Source: Nocardioides sp. BGMRC 2183 (lineage in GTDB: Bacteria > Actinomycetota > Actinomycetes > Propionibacteriales > Nocardioidaceae). From it: DNA of 64,000 bases. Under the pieces are notes generated by a model that was given only the letters and a program-made list of their open reading frames with translations, did not search any database and had not been told where the DNA came from. Made by a program: the position numbers and the translations under genes. This document shows, in pieces, positions 20,031 to 28,580 of the stretch (positions are counted from its first letter, which is position 1; each line of letters opens with the position of its first letter). Location of the stretch: NCBI GenBank assembly GCA_008123405.1, contig VSSA01000007.1, positions 158,343 through 222,342 of the forward strand. The letters run 5' to 3'.

Positions 20031-20747
20031 ATGACGACGACTCCCCGCGAGGACGGCCGCGCCGACGACGAGCTGCGGCAGATCACCATCACCCGCAACT
20101 GGCTCGACCACCCGGCCGGCTCGGTGCTGGTCGAGTTCGGCCGCACCCGGGTGCTGTGCGCCGCCTCGGCGTCCGAGGGTGTGCCGCGCTGGCGGAAGGG
20201 CTCCGGCCTCGGGTGGGTCACCGCGGAGTACGCGATGCTGCCGGCCTCCACCAACACCCGCTCGGCGCGGGAGTCGGTCAAGGGCCGGATCGGGGGGCGC
20301 ACCCACGAGATCAGCCGGCTGATCGGGCGCTCGCTGCGCGCCGTGATCGATGACGCGGCGCTGGGGGAGAACACCATCCAGATCGACTGCGACGTGCTCC
20401 AGGCCGACGGCGGCACCCGGACTGCGGCGATCACCGGCGCGTACGTCGCCCTCGCCGACGCGTGCGCCACCCTCGGCGTACCGAAGGCGCTGACCGGGTC
20501 GGTCGCCGCGGTCAGCGTCGGCATCATCGACGGCGTCCCGCGCCTGGACCTGCCCTACGTCGAGGACGTGCGCGCCGAGACGGACATGAACGTGGTGATG
20601 ACCGGCGACGGCAAGTTCGTCGAGGTGCAGGGCACCGCCGAGGGGGCCGCCTTCGACCGCGCCGAGCTGGACGCCCTGCTCGGGTTGGCGGAGAAGGGCT
20701 GCGCAGACCTCACCCGGCTCCAGCAGGAGGCACTCGCCGATGGCTGA
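20031..20747 (+). CDS. rph: Ribonuclease PH
   Basis: A 238-residue exoribonuclease that trims tRNA 3' ends with phosphate. Signature blocks are [34 protein letters not shown], the RNA-binding [17 protein letters not shown] and [20 protein letters not shown]. The length fits the family. The start ATG is at 20031. Its end overlaps rdgB by eight bases, the same rph-rdgB pair as Rv1340-Rv1341. Confidence 0.96.
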   Translation: MTTTPREDGRADDELRQITITRNWLDHPAGSVLVEFGRTRVLCAASASEGVPRWRKGSGLGWVTAEYAMLPASTNTRSARESVKGRIGGRTHEISRLIGRSLRAVIDDAALGENTIQIDCDVLQADGGTRTAAITGAYVALADACATLGVPKALTGSVAAVSVGIIDGVPRLDLPYVEDVRAETDMNVVMTGDGKFVEVQGTAEGAAFDRAELDALLGLAEKGCADLTRLQQEALADG

Positions 20748-21354
20748 GGTGCCCCAGGTGGTGATCGCCACCCGCAACGCCAAGAAGCTCGCCGAGATGC
20801 ACCGGATCCTGCTCGAGCACCTCACCGCCGTGGACGTGCTCGGGCTGGACGACGTGGCGGCGTTCGAGGAGCCGGTCGAGGACGAGCCCACCTTCGCCGG
20901 CAACGCCCTGCTCAAGGCGCGTGCCGCGGTGGCGGCCACCGGTCTGCCGGCGATCGCGGACGACTCCGGACTCTGCGTCGACGCCCTCAACGCGATGCCG
21001 GGGGTGCTCTCGGCGCGGTGGAGCGGGCCGCCGAAGTCGGACGAGCGGAACAACGAGCTGCTGCTCGCTCAGCTCGCCGACGTCCCCGACGAGCGACGCG
21101 GGGCGCACTTCGTCTGTGCCGTCGCCTTCGTCCGTCCCGAGGGTGACGAGCTGGTGATCGAGGGTCGGATGGACGGCTCGGTGATCCGGGAGGTGCGCGG
21201 CGCCGGGGGCTTCGGGTACGACGTCCTCTTCGTCGCCGACGAACGTCCCGGGCTCACCACTGCCGAGCTGACCCGCGAGGAGAAGGACGCCATCTCGCAC
21301 CGCGGCAAGGCGTTGCGCGAGATCGCGCCCAGGGTCGCCGCGCTGCTCAGCTGA
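20740..21354 (+). CDS. rdgB: Non-canonical purine NTP pyrophosphatase (RdgB/HAM1)
   Basis: A 204-residue enzyme that removes dITP/XTP from the nucleotide pool. The N-terminus [14 protein letters not shown] is the substrate loop. [11 protein letters not shown] carries the catalytic Asp pair. The C-terminus has GGFGYDVLF and ISHRGKAL, with the conserved S-H-R-x-K-A. It overlaps rph and is the last gene before tRNA-Leu. Confidence 0.96.
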   Translation: MAEVPQVVIATRNAKKLAEMHRILLEHLTAVDVLGLDDVAAFEEPVEDEPTFAGNALLKARAAVAATGLPAIADDSGLCVDALNAMPGVLSARWSGPPKSDERNNELLLAQLADVPDERRGAHFVCAVAFVRPEGDELVIEGRMDGSVIREVRGAGGFGYDVLFVADERPGLTTAELTREEKDAISHRGKALREIAPRVAALLS

Positions 21355-21378
21355 TCCGGCGCGGCACAGCTGCATGGG

Positions 21379-21459
21379 TGCCGAAGGCGGGAGTCGAACC
21401 CGCACGCCCTGAGGCACAGGTACCTAAAACCTGCGTGTCTGCCATTCCACCACTCCGGC
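21379..21459 (-). tRNA. tRNA-Leu (anticodon TAG)
   Basis: An 81-base class II tRNA on the minus strand. The acceptor stem GCCGGAG pairs with CTTCGGC, with one G-U pair. The anticodon arm is CAGGT/ACCTG with loop TTTAGGT, giving anticodon TAG. The T arm reads GCGGGTTCGACTCCCGC. There is a short variable arm, discriminator A, and no encoded CCA. Confidence 0.93.
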
Positions 21460-21538
21460 GATCCGGGCAGGCGACGCCTGCCCGTCCTCATCATCCCAGC
21501 CGGTCGGCCGGACTCACCAGCGGCTCGGATTCAAGCTC

Positions 21539-22024
21539 TCAGGCCGCGTCGATCCCTAGGTCGCGGCGCAGCTTGGCGACGTGGCCGGTGGCCTTCACGT
21601 TGTACTGGGCCAGCTCGACCTTGCCGTCGGAGCCGACCACGAAGGTGGAGCGGATGACCCCCTCCACGACCTTCCCGTAGAGCTTCTTCTCGCCGAAGGC
21701 GCCGTAGGCGCGATGCACCGCGAGCTCCGGGTCGGAGAGCAGCGGGATGGTCAGGCCGTCGCGCTCGCGGAACTTGGCGAGCTTGGCCGGGGTGTCCTTC
21801 GAGATGCCGAGCACGGTGTAGCCGGCCGCCCGCAACGACTCGAGCGAGTCGGTGAAGTCGCAGGCCTGCTTGGTGCATCCCGGCGTCATCGCGGCCGGGT
21901 AGAAGTAGACGATCACCTTGCCCTCGGCGAGGGCGTCGGTCAGGGAGACCTCGTTGCCCTGGTCGTCGGGGAGCGTGAAGTCGGGGGCGGTGTCGCCGAC
22001 AGTCAGGCGGCTCGGTGCGCTCAT
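21539..22024 (-). CDS. bcp: Thioredoxin-dependent peroxiredoxin Bcp
   Basis: A 161-residue atypical 2-Cys peroxiredoxin. The active site is YPAAMTPGCTKQACDF, with the peroxidatic Cys followed five residues later by the resolving Cys (the CTKQAC pattern). Other elements are VGDTAPDFTLPD at the N-terminus and RSTFVVGSDGKV near the C-terminus. It reduces peroxides using thioredoxin in the cytoplasm. The upstream region holds the palindrome at 22067-22081. Confidence 0.95.
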   Translation of the reverse strand: MSAPSRLTVGDTAPDFTLPDDQGNEVSLTDALAEGKVIVYFYPAAMTPGCTKQACDFTDSLESLRAAGYTVLGISKDTPAKLAKFRERDGLTIPLLSDPELAVHRAYGAFGEKKLYGKVVEGVIRSTFVVGSDGKVELAQYNVKATGHVAKLRRDLGIDAA

Positions 22025-22054
22025 GGGTGCCTCCAGTCAGGTGGTGGTCAGCGG

Positions 22055-22081
22055 TTCCCTACGGAGGGATGGAATCCATCC
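22055..22081. promoter_or_regulatory. Palindromic sites between bcp and DUF3618 gene
   Basis: The 161-bp divergent region contains TCCCT-N4-AGGGA (22056-22069) overlapping the palindrome GGATGGA-A-TCCATCC (22067-22081). Both are exact. They could be operator sites for a regulator of either divergent unit. No regulator is identified. Confidence 0.35.
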
Positions 22082-22185
22082 AACAGCACCGGGTGTCGGG
22101 GCCGGCCACCGCCGTCGTACCGTCCTGCCCACCGGTTGGAACTCCCGTGCGGCCCGTCGTCGGCCCGCGTTGATAGCCTGCCCGA

Positions 22186-22434
22186 GTGAGCAACCAGCCT
22201 GCCGACATCGAGCGTGAGATCGAAGAGACCCGCGAGCGACTCGCCGGGACCATCGACCAGCTCCTCTACCGCTCGCACCCCAAGACGATCGTGGGTCGTG
22301 AGATCGCCCAGGTGAAGGCGCACTACGTCGACCCGACCACCGGTGAGCCGCGCACCGACAACATCCTCAAGACCGTCGGCGGCGTCGTGGGTGTGATCGC
22401 CCTCGTGGTGGTCGTCCGCAAGATCGCCGGCTGA
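22186..22434 (+). CDS. DUF3618 domain membrane protein
   Basis: An 82-residue protein starting at GTG. The N-terminal block IEREIEETRERLAGTIDQL is the DUF3618 signature and is predicted to form a coiled coil. A single C-terminal transmembrane helix (GVVGVIALVVVVRKIAG) anchors it. The family is common in actinobacteria and of unknown function. It precedes the GroES-like gene by 13 bases, probably in the same transcript. Confidence 0.88.
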   Translation: MSNQPADIEREIEETRERLAGTIDQLLYRSHPKTIVGREIAQVKAHYVDPTTGEPRTDNILKTVGGVVGVIALVVVVRKIAG

Positions 22435-22447
22435 GGCACACCACGAC

Positions 22448-22789
22448 GTGAACCAGAGCGTGGCAGGGGCCGACAAGACCCCGATCAAGATGCTGCACGA
22501 CCGGATCCTCTGCGAGGTCGACAGCGAGGCCGGCGAGCGCCGCTCCTCCGGCGGGATCGTGATCCCGGCGACCGCGGCGATGGGCGGACGCCGCCTCGCC
22601 TGGTCCCGGGTGGTCGCGGTCGGCCCGCACGCGCGGGCGGTCGAGGCCGGCGACAAGGTGCTCTACGACCCGGCCGAGAAAGCCGAGGTCGAGGTCTCCG
22701 GGGAGACCTACGTGGTGATGCGCGAGCGCGACGTCCATGCCGTCGCCGCCCAGCGGCTGGCAGACGAGGCCGCCGGGCTCTATCTCTGA
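22448..22789 (+). CDS. GroES-like co-chaperonin domain protein
   Basis: A 113-residue protein with a Cpn10 fold. The start of the fold is MLHDRILCEVDSE, then the mobile-loop region GERRSSGGIVIPATAAMGGR, VVAVGPHARAVEAGDKVLYDP and VVMRERDVHAV. It starts at GTG 22448; an internal ATG at 22490 would give a minimal form. No groEL is adjacent, and the C-terminal tail (AAGLYL) is longer than in true GroES. A genuine chaperonin partner role is therefore uncertain. Confidence 0.85.
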   Translation: MNQSVAGADKTPIKMLHDRILCEVDSEAGERRSSGGIVIPATAAMGGRRLAWSRVVAVGPHARAVEAGDKVLYDPAEKAEVEVSGETYVVMRERDVHAVAAQRLADEAAGLYL

Positions 22790-22805
22790 TCAGATCTCTG
22801 ATCAG
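22786..22805. terminator. Hairpin between convergent GroES-like and sulfatase genes
   Basis: CTGATCAG at 22786-22793 is repeated at 22798-22805 with an ATCT loop. Since CTGATCAG is its own reverse complement, the two copies pair as an 8-bp stem. It spans the stop codons of two convergent genes and could stop transcription in both directions. The pattern is also a tandem repeat. Confidence 0.45.
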
Positions 22806-24622
22806 TCGTAGTAGTAGCGCTCGAAGTAGTCGTAGAACCGGTCGGTCTGGTCGGTGTTCGTCGCGGCGTCCACCTGGAGCAGCGACGGGAGCGGCGCCTC
22901 ACAGCCGGTGCCGGCACAGTCCTTGACGCTCGACCATGCCTGCTGCAAAGCGTCGACCACGTCGGAGTGCTCGGCCATCCACCGACGGTCGACGGCGAGA
23001 TTGTCCCACTGCTGCGGATCGCGCCAGTTGTCGTAGATCTCCCGCTCACCGCTGCGATGACGCACGTAGAGGTAGCGGGCAGTGCGCACTCCGATGCTGG
23101 TGCGCGGGTCCCCGCGGAACGCCTCGACCCGGCCCGGGGAGACCGGGTTGACCCCGGCCTCGGTCAGCACGCCGCTGGTCCAGCCCAGGTCGCTGCCGTT
23201 CAGCACCGGCAGCAGGGAGGAGCCGTCGGGTTCGTGCGGCGGCTCGGCGTCGGCGATGTCGAGCAGCGTCGCGGTCAGGTCGGTGACGGTCATCGGGTCG
23301 TCGCGGGTGCTGCCGTCGCGCATCCCCGGCCCGGTGAACAGGATGGGCACCCGCAGCGCCGGGTCGTAGGGATCGACCTTGCCGTCCATCCGACCGTGCT
23401 CGCCCTGGAAGAAGCCATTGTCGGACCAGAAGGTCAGCACCGTGCGGTCCCACTCGCCGTCCGCCTTGAGCTGCTCGACCAGACGCTTGATCTGACGGTC
23501 CATCACCACGATCGACGCGGCACGGGCCCGAGCCAGCCGCACCTGGGCGCGGCGAGCCGACGGGTTGGTGGGGCGGCCGTTGGCGAGCCGGCCGGGCTTG
23601 TCGCTGAGATCCTTCTCGCCGGTCCAGTTGCGCCGCACCCCCAAGGGACGGTCGATCGCGCGCACCATCGGCAGCCTCATCGCCCACGCGGGCGCCGTCG
23701 GCGTACCGAGCTTGCGCTTGCGGCCCTGCGGGTTGCGGAAGTAGACGGTGTCCACCCGCTTGCGGCTGAGGTCGTTGTGCGGCGCGATGTGGTTGACGGA
23801 GAGGAAGAAGGGCGCGCCGGTCGCAGCGCGCTGCTGGTGGAAGGAGTGCGCGAGGTCGACGCTCTGCTCGCCGATCAACGTCGTCGAGTAGGTCTGCCAG
23901 CCGGCCGAGGTGGGCGTGCCGTTGTCGGTGTAGGCGTAGTTGAAGTAGCTGTAGGCGTCCCCGCAGGCCGGGTCGCAGTCCACGCCGGTGATCGCTGCCT
24001 GCCACTCGTCCCAGCCGTCCGGGACGAAGTACTGCGACATCGGGATCGGCCCGTCGTACCCGGCCTCCTCCGCCTCCCGCGCGAGCTGCAGCGGGCGGTG
24101 GTTGCCGTAGCCGTTGAGGTACTTGCCGACCAGCCCCGTGGCGTAGCCCTGCTCCTTCAGCGCGGTGGCGAGACTGGTGGAGTCGTCGAAGGCGCGGTAG
24201 CCGTAGGGGCGCTTGATGTCGTAGACGCCGTGGTTGTGGGCCTCCAGCCCGCTGAAGAACGAGGCGCGCGCGGGGCAGCACAGCGGATAGGAGGAGAAGC
24301 CGTTGCGCATCGAGACACCCTCGTCGGCGACCAGGCGCCGCAGGTTCGGCGCGTACCGCAGGTCGTCGTAGCGCAGGTCGTCGGCGACGATCTCGACGAT
24401 GTTGAGCGCGTCGGAGTCGGCGACTCCGACCTCGTCCGGAAGGGCTTCGCCGCGCTGGCCGAATCCGCCGTCGCCGACGAAGGTGCAGGCGGAGAGGACC
24501 AGGACGATCGCGAGCACGCTCAGGAGGGCCGCCCGAGCCCGGTGGGTCGACGGCCGGATGAATCCGTGGCGCGGGCCCAGCACGCCGAATACTGTAGGCA
24601 GGTCGGGCCAGGATCCCCGCAT
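22802..24622 (-). CDS. Sulfatase family lipoprotein
   Basis: A 606-residue enzyme. The lipobox L-S-A-C has its Cys at about residue 46 after a hydrophobic segment, placing it on the outer face of the membrane. The sulfatase active-site motif C-x-P-x-R is CCPAR, with the first Cys (about 115) being converted to formylglycine. Other metal and substrate elements follow: NIVEIVADDLRYDD near the N-terminus and TFWSDNGFFQGEHGR in the C-terminal half. It should hydrolyse sulfate esters from a glycan or lipid. The start ATG 24622 follows AGGG; a longer frame exists. It is divergent from pafB. Confidence 0.9.
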   Translation of the reverse strand: MRGSWPDLPTVFGVLGPRHGFIRPSTHRARAALLSVLAIVLVLSACTFVGDGGFGQRGEALPDEVGVADSDALNIVEIVADDLRYDDLRYAPNLRRLVADEGVSMRNGFSSYPLCCPARASFFSGLEAHNHGVYDIKRPYGYRAFDDSTSLATALKEQGYATGLVGKYLNGYGNHRPLQLAREAEEAGYDGPIPMSQYFVPDGWDEWQAAITGVDCDPACGDAYSYFNYAYTDNGTPTSAGWQTYSTTLIGEQSVDLAHSFHQQRAATGAPFFLSVNHIAPHNDLSRKRVDTVYFRNPQGRKRKLGTPTAPAWAMRLPMVRAIDRPLGVRRNWTGEKDLSDKPGRLANGRPTNPSARRAQVRLARARAASIVVMDRQIKRLVEQLKADGEWDRTVLTFWSDNGFFQGEHGRMDGKVDPYDPALRVPILFTGPGMRDGSTRDDPMTVTDLTATLLDIADAEPPHEPDGSSLLPVLNGSDLGWTSGVLTEAGVNPVSPGRVEAFRGDPRTSIGVRTARYLYVRHRSGEREIYDNWRDPQQWDNLAVDRRWMAEHSDVVDALQQAWSSVKDCAGTGCEAPLPSLLQVDAATNTDQTDRFYDYFERYYYD

Positions 24623-24829
24623 CAGTGTGCCCTGGGTGGTTGCCTGGGGCGGTTCGCTGGGGAGTTCCCCGGGACGGGGCTGTGGAGTGGCAGCACGGGG
24701 AGCGTGCACCGGCCAGCGATACTGTCCCTGGCGCCGCGGGGTTCGCTGTCGGTGCCGGACGACATGGGCGTTCGACGGGGCGCCGGCCGGGACGCCCGAT
24801 CAGGCGCGCGATCAGGAGGAGTGAGCACC

Positions 24830-25786
24830 GTGGCGAAGTCGCCGGGTCGTGACCAGCGGGCGCCGATGGAGCGTCTGGTCAGGATCGCGGCGGTGCTCGC
24901 CGCCGCGGGCCCCACCGGGGTACACCGCGACCGTCTGCTCCGCCTGGCCGGCTTCGAGGGTGCCGACCCCGCCAGTCAACTCAGCCGCGAGCTGCGCCAC
25001 CTGACGAACCAGGGCTGGCAGATCGACAACATCGGCGGGCCGGGCGAGGACGCGATCTACGCGATGACCACGGTGGACAACCGGTTGCGGGTGCGACTGA
25101 CCCCGGCCCAGCAGACCCAGCTGCGCCGCGCCGTGCTGTTGGCCGATCGCGACGACCTGGTCAGCCGTCTCGGCCTGCCGGCCGATGCGCGGCCGCAGGA
25201 TGTCGCGGCCAGCGTCCCTGCGGTGCGGGAGGGAGCAGCGACGGCGCTGTCCACGGTGGTCCGGGCGGTCCGGGACCGGGCAGTCCTGCGTTTCGGCTAC
25301 AAGGGAACAGCCCGAGTGGTGCACCCGGAGTCGCTGCGCAGCCAGAACGGCACCTGGTACCTGCGCGGCCTGGAGGAGTCCGCCGTCGACTCGGGGGAGC
25401 CGGTGAAGGCCTTCGTGGTGGCCCGGATGAGCGCCGTCGAGGCGGACGGGCCGGGCTCGGCGGCGCCGGTTCGGTCTGTGCGGCACACCGGTCTGCATCC
25501 GATGACCTGGGAGATCGATCCGCCGGTCGAGGTGGTGCTGCGTGCCGACACCGCCTACGAGCCCGACGTACGGCGTTGGCTGGGCGAGCCCAGGACGACC
25601 GATCAGGACGGGGAGCAGGTGTTGATGACCTACCTGGTGACGAACCGCGAGGCGCTGCGGGCCCGCGTCAACGAGCTGGGCCGCCGGGTCCGGATCGAGG
25701 GCCCCGAGGAGATCCGACGCGAAGTGGTCACCGCGCTCGCTCGTGCCGCCGGGCACGCGACGGTCGAGGAGGAGGTCGGCCGATGA
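24830..25786 (+). CDS. pafB: WYL-domain transcriptional regulator PafB
   Basis: A 318-residue regulator. A winged HTH lies at about residues 8-65 (ERLVRIAAVLAAAGPTGVHR), and the WYL domain contains VHPESLRSQNGTWYLRGLEE. PafB forms a complex with PafC that activates DNA-damage genes independently of LexA in mycobacteria. The GTG at 24830 has a good AGGAGG (24814-24819) ten bases upstream, which decides the start over the earlier GTG at 24821. It overlaps pafC by ATGA. Confidence 0.9.
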   Translation: MAKSPGRDQRAPMERLVRIAAVLAAAGPTGVHRDRLLRLAGFEGADPASQLSRELRHLTNQGWQIDNIGGPGEDAIYAMTTVDNRLRVRLTPAQQTQLRRAVLLADRDDLVSRLGLPADARPQDVAASVPAVREGAATALSTVVRAVRDRAVLRFGYKGTARVVHPESLRSQNGTWYLRGLEESAVDSGEPVKAFVVARMSAVEADGPGSAAPVRSVRHTGLHPMTWEIDPPVEVVLRADTAYEPDVRRWLGEPRTTDQDGEQVLMTYLVTNREALRARVNELGRRVRIEGPEEIRREVVTALARAAGHATVEEEVGR

Positions 25787-26769
25787 GTGCCAGCATTCCG
25801 CGTTACGCGGCCCGGATCGCCCGGCTGCCGCAGGTGTTCGAGCGGCTCGCCGCTCACCCCGACGGCCTGCGGCTGGTCGACCTGGCCGACGAGCTCGACG
25901 TCCCGGTCGCGGAGCTGCGCGACGACCTGCTCGCCTTCTACACCGCGGACGTCAGCACCGACTGGCTGCTCGGCCTGACCCGCCCCGACGTGCTGGAGTT
26001 CCTCGGCCCCGACGGTGACGATGCCGAACCGAGTGAGGCCGATGTGGTCCGGTTCGTCGAGGAGCACGGCGAGCTCGGCGTGGAGTACGTCGACGCCTCG
26101 GAGCTGGCACTGGTGCACTCCGCGGCGACCTCCCTGCTCGACATCGAGCCGGACAACGCCGACCTGATCGAGGCGATCGGTGTGCTCACCGAGACGATGC
26201 TCGGCACCAGTGACGCCGAGCCTGACGTGCGCCAGTGGAATCGGCCGTTGCCGCTGCTCCGGCAGGCCCAGGCGGAGCGGCGGGCCGCCCGGATCATCTA
26301 CTCCCGTGCCTGGCGCCAGGGGGTCTCGGTGCGGGAGATCGAGCCGTACCGACTGGTGCAGACCCGGCGCGGGTGGGAGGTCGACGCAGGTCCGCCCGCC
26401 GACGACGGCTCGTTGCGGACCTATCTGCTCTCCAACATCCGCGAGGTCGAGCTGCTGGAGCAGACGTTCACGGTGCCCGATGACGCTGCCGGTCAGCTGG
26501 AGCGGATGCGCCAGACCCAGCGGGTGCGGGTCTGCATGCCGCAGAGCGGCCGCTGGGCGGCGGACTTCTATGCCGAGGCCGTCACCGTCGTCAGTGACGA
26601 CGAGGAGTCGGTGGAGCTGGACGTCGAGTTGCTGCCACCGTTGGAGCACCGGGTCGGACTGCTGCTGCTGGCCGCCGGCGAGGATGCCTTCGTGGTGGAG
26701 CCGCCGACGCTGGACGCCGCCGGTGCGGTGCTGGCCGAGGAGCTGCTGCTGCACCACACCAGCGGCTGA
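25783..26769 (+). CDS. pafC: WYL-domain transcriptional regulator PafC
   Basis: A 328-residue partner of PafB, coupled by ATGA. The N-terminal HTH is LPQVFERLAAHPDGLRLVDL, followed by ELDVPVAELRDDLLAFY. The WYL region has VREIEPYRLVQTRRGWEVDA. The C-terminal WCX-type extension ends in LLHHTSG. Proteasome genes that often lie next to pafBC are not within the window. A 12-bp hairpin overlaps its 3' end. Confidence 0.9.
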   Translation: MSASIPRYAARIARLPQVFERLAAHPDGLRLVDLADELDVPVAELRDDLLAFYTADVSTDWLLGLTRPDVLEFLGPDGDDAEPSEADVVRFVEEHGELGVEYVDASELALVHSAATSLLDIEPDNADLIEAIGVLTETMLGTSDAEPDVRQWNRPLPLLRQAQAERRAARIIYSRAWRQGVSVREIEPYRLVQTRRGWEVDAGPPADDGSLRTYLLSNIREVELLEQTFTVPDDAAGQLERMRQTQRVRVCMPQSGRWAADFYAEAVTVVSDDEESVELDVELLPPLEHRVGLLLLAAGEDAFVVEPPTLDAAGAVLAEELLLHHTSG

Positions 26770-26788
26770 CCGCTATCGGTCAGCCGCT
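26761..26788. terminator. Bidirectional terminator hairpin
   Basis: A perfect 12-bp stem, arm AGCGGCTGACCG (26761-26772) with its complement at 26777-26788, and a CTAT loop. It covers the stop codons of the convergent pafC and DUF2786 genes, so it can act for both. Confidence 0.7.
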
Positions 26789-28096
26789 CAGCCGGCGCTC
26801 GTCGGAGCCGCCGTCGATCCGAGCGCGGCCGGCGGCCCTGGCTCCCTCGCCGGCGGCACCGGGCGCGACGTCCATCGAGGAGCGGCGGTCACCGCGCCAG
26901 GTGCCGCGGATCCGGTTGCGGCGCAGCGCCTCGGCGAAGTAGTCGTGGACGGCGACCTCCTTCTGGCGCAGCGCGAGCGCGGTCTCGGTCGAGGTGGCGG
27001 TGGGCGGATGGCCAGGTGCGGGGCCGGTGGCCTCGGCGATCGCCTCCTGCCGGGCGGTCTCCAGGCGCTGACCGATCCGCAACGCGTAGGCCTCGTAGAA
27101 GGAGAGGCGGGCGGTGATCGTGGCCACCTGCTTGGTGCGCCACCGCCGTCGCTGCTTGTCCCAGGTGCGCACCGTCTCCCGACGCCCGGAGGCCAGGTAG
27201 CGCTCACAGTCGGCCACCATCTGCACCAGCAGGGACTCATAGAGCGCCTTGGTGACCTCGATGTCGGCGGCGAATCCGTAGAGGGTGACCGCCGTCGAGT
27301 CATGGCTGATCGTGCAGCGCAGGTCGTTGGGATGGGCGATGTTGACCAGCAGCCGGACGTAACGCGCCAGCCCTCGTTTGCCGGGCTCACCGATCCGGTA
27401 GTTCTCCGCCACCGGCCGGTCGGTGCGCTCGGCGCGGGCGGTGTGCGCGCGGGCCAGGGCGAGCGCGATCGAGTGGCGGGTGGCCAGGCCCTGGGCCTTG
27501 GCCAGGAACGCGGCCTGCTCGTGCTCGTTGCGGGTGCCCTCGGCCTGACGCAGCAGCTTGGCGATCTTCGCCAGGGTGCCGTCGTCGACGGTGTGGGTCA
27601 CCTGCCCCAGGCCCTCTTCGGCGTAGGCGTGCTGCAGCAGCTCGGCGAGCACCGGCTGGCCGAGATCCTCGAGCAGGCGCAGGAAGGTGGCCCGGAAGGC
27701 CGGACCGTGGCCGGGCTCTCCGAGTAGGTGGTGCGCCACCTCGTGCAGCACCACCAGCCCGCGCAGCGCCCAGCGACCACCGTGGACGAAGGGCGGCACC
27801 GCGATGGTGGCGTCCTCGAACGTGTAGGTCGCGGCCCGGGGCCCGCGGCGCGCCCGAACCGTCGCGGGGAGCCGCTCGCGGCCGTCGTACCGCCTGTCGT
27901 GCTCGGCCAGGTGGGCCAGGACCTGGTCGACATAGCGGCCGACCGCGTCCGGGTCGGAGAACCGTGGCTCGGTCTCGGGTGTGAAGGTGCGGCCGTCCAC
28001 GGTGAGCTCGCCCTGGCCCGGGCCCAGCGTGTCCAGCCACCCGGCGACCTGGTCCTCGGCGGTGTAGACGGCTGCGCGGTCCGGATCGGTGCTCAT
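26780..28096 (-). CDS. DUF2786 protein with HExxH-like metallohydrolase domain
   Basis: A 438-residue protein. The N-terminal part (about residues 60-150) has GLVVLHEVAHHLLGEPGHGP, which contains the zinc-protease motif H-E-x-x-H and resembles TIGR04338-type predicted metallohydrolases. The middle KIAKLLRQAEGTRNEHEQAA is the DUF2786 signature. The C-terminus is basic and disordered, rich in Arg/Ala. No signal peptide is seen, so it should act in the cytoplasm. Substrate and role are unknown. It is convergent with pafC and sits 73 bp from the divergent DoxX-like gene. Confidence 0.78.
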   Translation of the reverse strand: MSTDPDRAAVYTAEDQVAGWLDTLGPGQGELTVDGRTFTPETEPRFSDPDAVGRYVDQVLAHLAEHDRRYDGRERLPATVRARRGPRAATYTFEDATIAVPPFVHGGRWALRGLVVLHEVAHHLLGEPGHGPAFRATFLRLLEDLGQPVLAELLQHAYAEEGLGQVTHTVDDGTLAKIAKLLRQAEGTRNEHEQAAFLAKAQGLATRHSIALALARAHTARAERTDRPVAENYRIGEPGKRGLARYVRLLVNIAHPNDLRCTISHDSTAVTLYGFAADIEVTKALYESLLVQMVADCERYLASGRRETVRTWDKQRRRWRTKQVATITARLSFYEAYALRIGQRLETARQEAIAEATGPAPGHPPTATSTETALALRQKEVAVHDYFAEALRRNRIRGTWRGDRRSSMDVAPGAAGEGARAAGRARIDGGSDERRLSG

Positions 28097-28169
28097 GCAG
28101 CGAGTCTGCCGGGTGCCCCCGACAGGTTCATCCTGGCCCTGGGTCGTCCACAGCCATTACCGTTCGAGG

Positions 28170-28568
28170 ATGGTTGCCCACCTCGCCCGGATCGTCCTGG
28201 GCTCGATCATGACCTTCGCCGGCATCACCCACCTGACCGTGGCCCGAGACGAGTTCCAGGCGCAGGTGCCGGACTGGTTCCCGCTGGACAAGGACCTGGT
28301 CGTGGTGGCCTCCGGGGTGGCGGAGATCGGTCTCGGCGCGACCTTCCTGGCCCTGCCGAAGCATCGGCGCACGGTGGGGATGCTGCTCGCGCTCTTCTTC
28401 GTCGCGATCTTCCCGGGCAACATCGCGCAGTATGTCGAAGGCACCGACGCCTTCGGCCTCGACACCGACACCAAGCGTTTCGTGCGGCTCTTCTTCCAGC
28501 CGGTGCTCGTGTTGTGGGCGCTGTTCGGGGGCGGCTGGCTCCGGCGTGGAGGCACCGAGGCCTCGTGA
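28170..28568 (+). CDS. DoxX-like membrane protein
   Basis: A 132-residue protein with four hydrophobic helices. The first block ARIVLGSIMTFAGITHLTVA carries the pattern seen at the start of DoxX-family proteins, and an internal PDWFPLDKDLVVVASGVAEI follows. The family is linked in some cases to oxidative-stress resistance; the specific role here is unknown. It is preceded by GAGG just before the ATG and converges with the permease gene. Confidence 0.75.
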   Translation: MVAHLARIVLGSIMTFAGITHLTVARDEFQAQVPDWFPLDKDLVVVASGVAEIGLGATFLALPKHRRTVGMLLALFFVAIFPGNIAQYVEGTDAFGLDTDTKRFVRLFFQPVLVLWALFGGGWLRRGGTEAS

Positions 28569-28580
28569 GAGGTGGCCGGG

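Noticed and set aside
22967-24820. Long open + frame opposite the sulfatase gene
   Set aside because: It has no ribosome site, shows repetitive Arg/Val/Gly composition and is fully antisense to a gene with intact sulfatase motifs. Only its 3' part (from 24830) is the real pafB.
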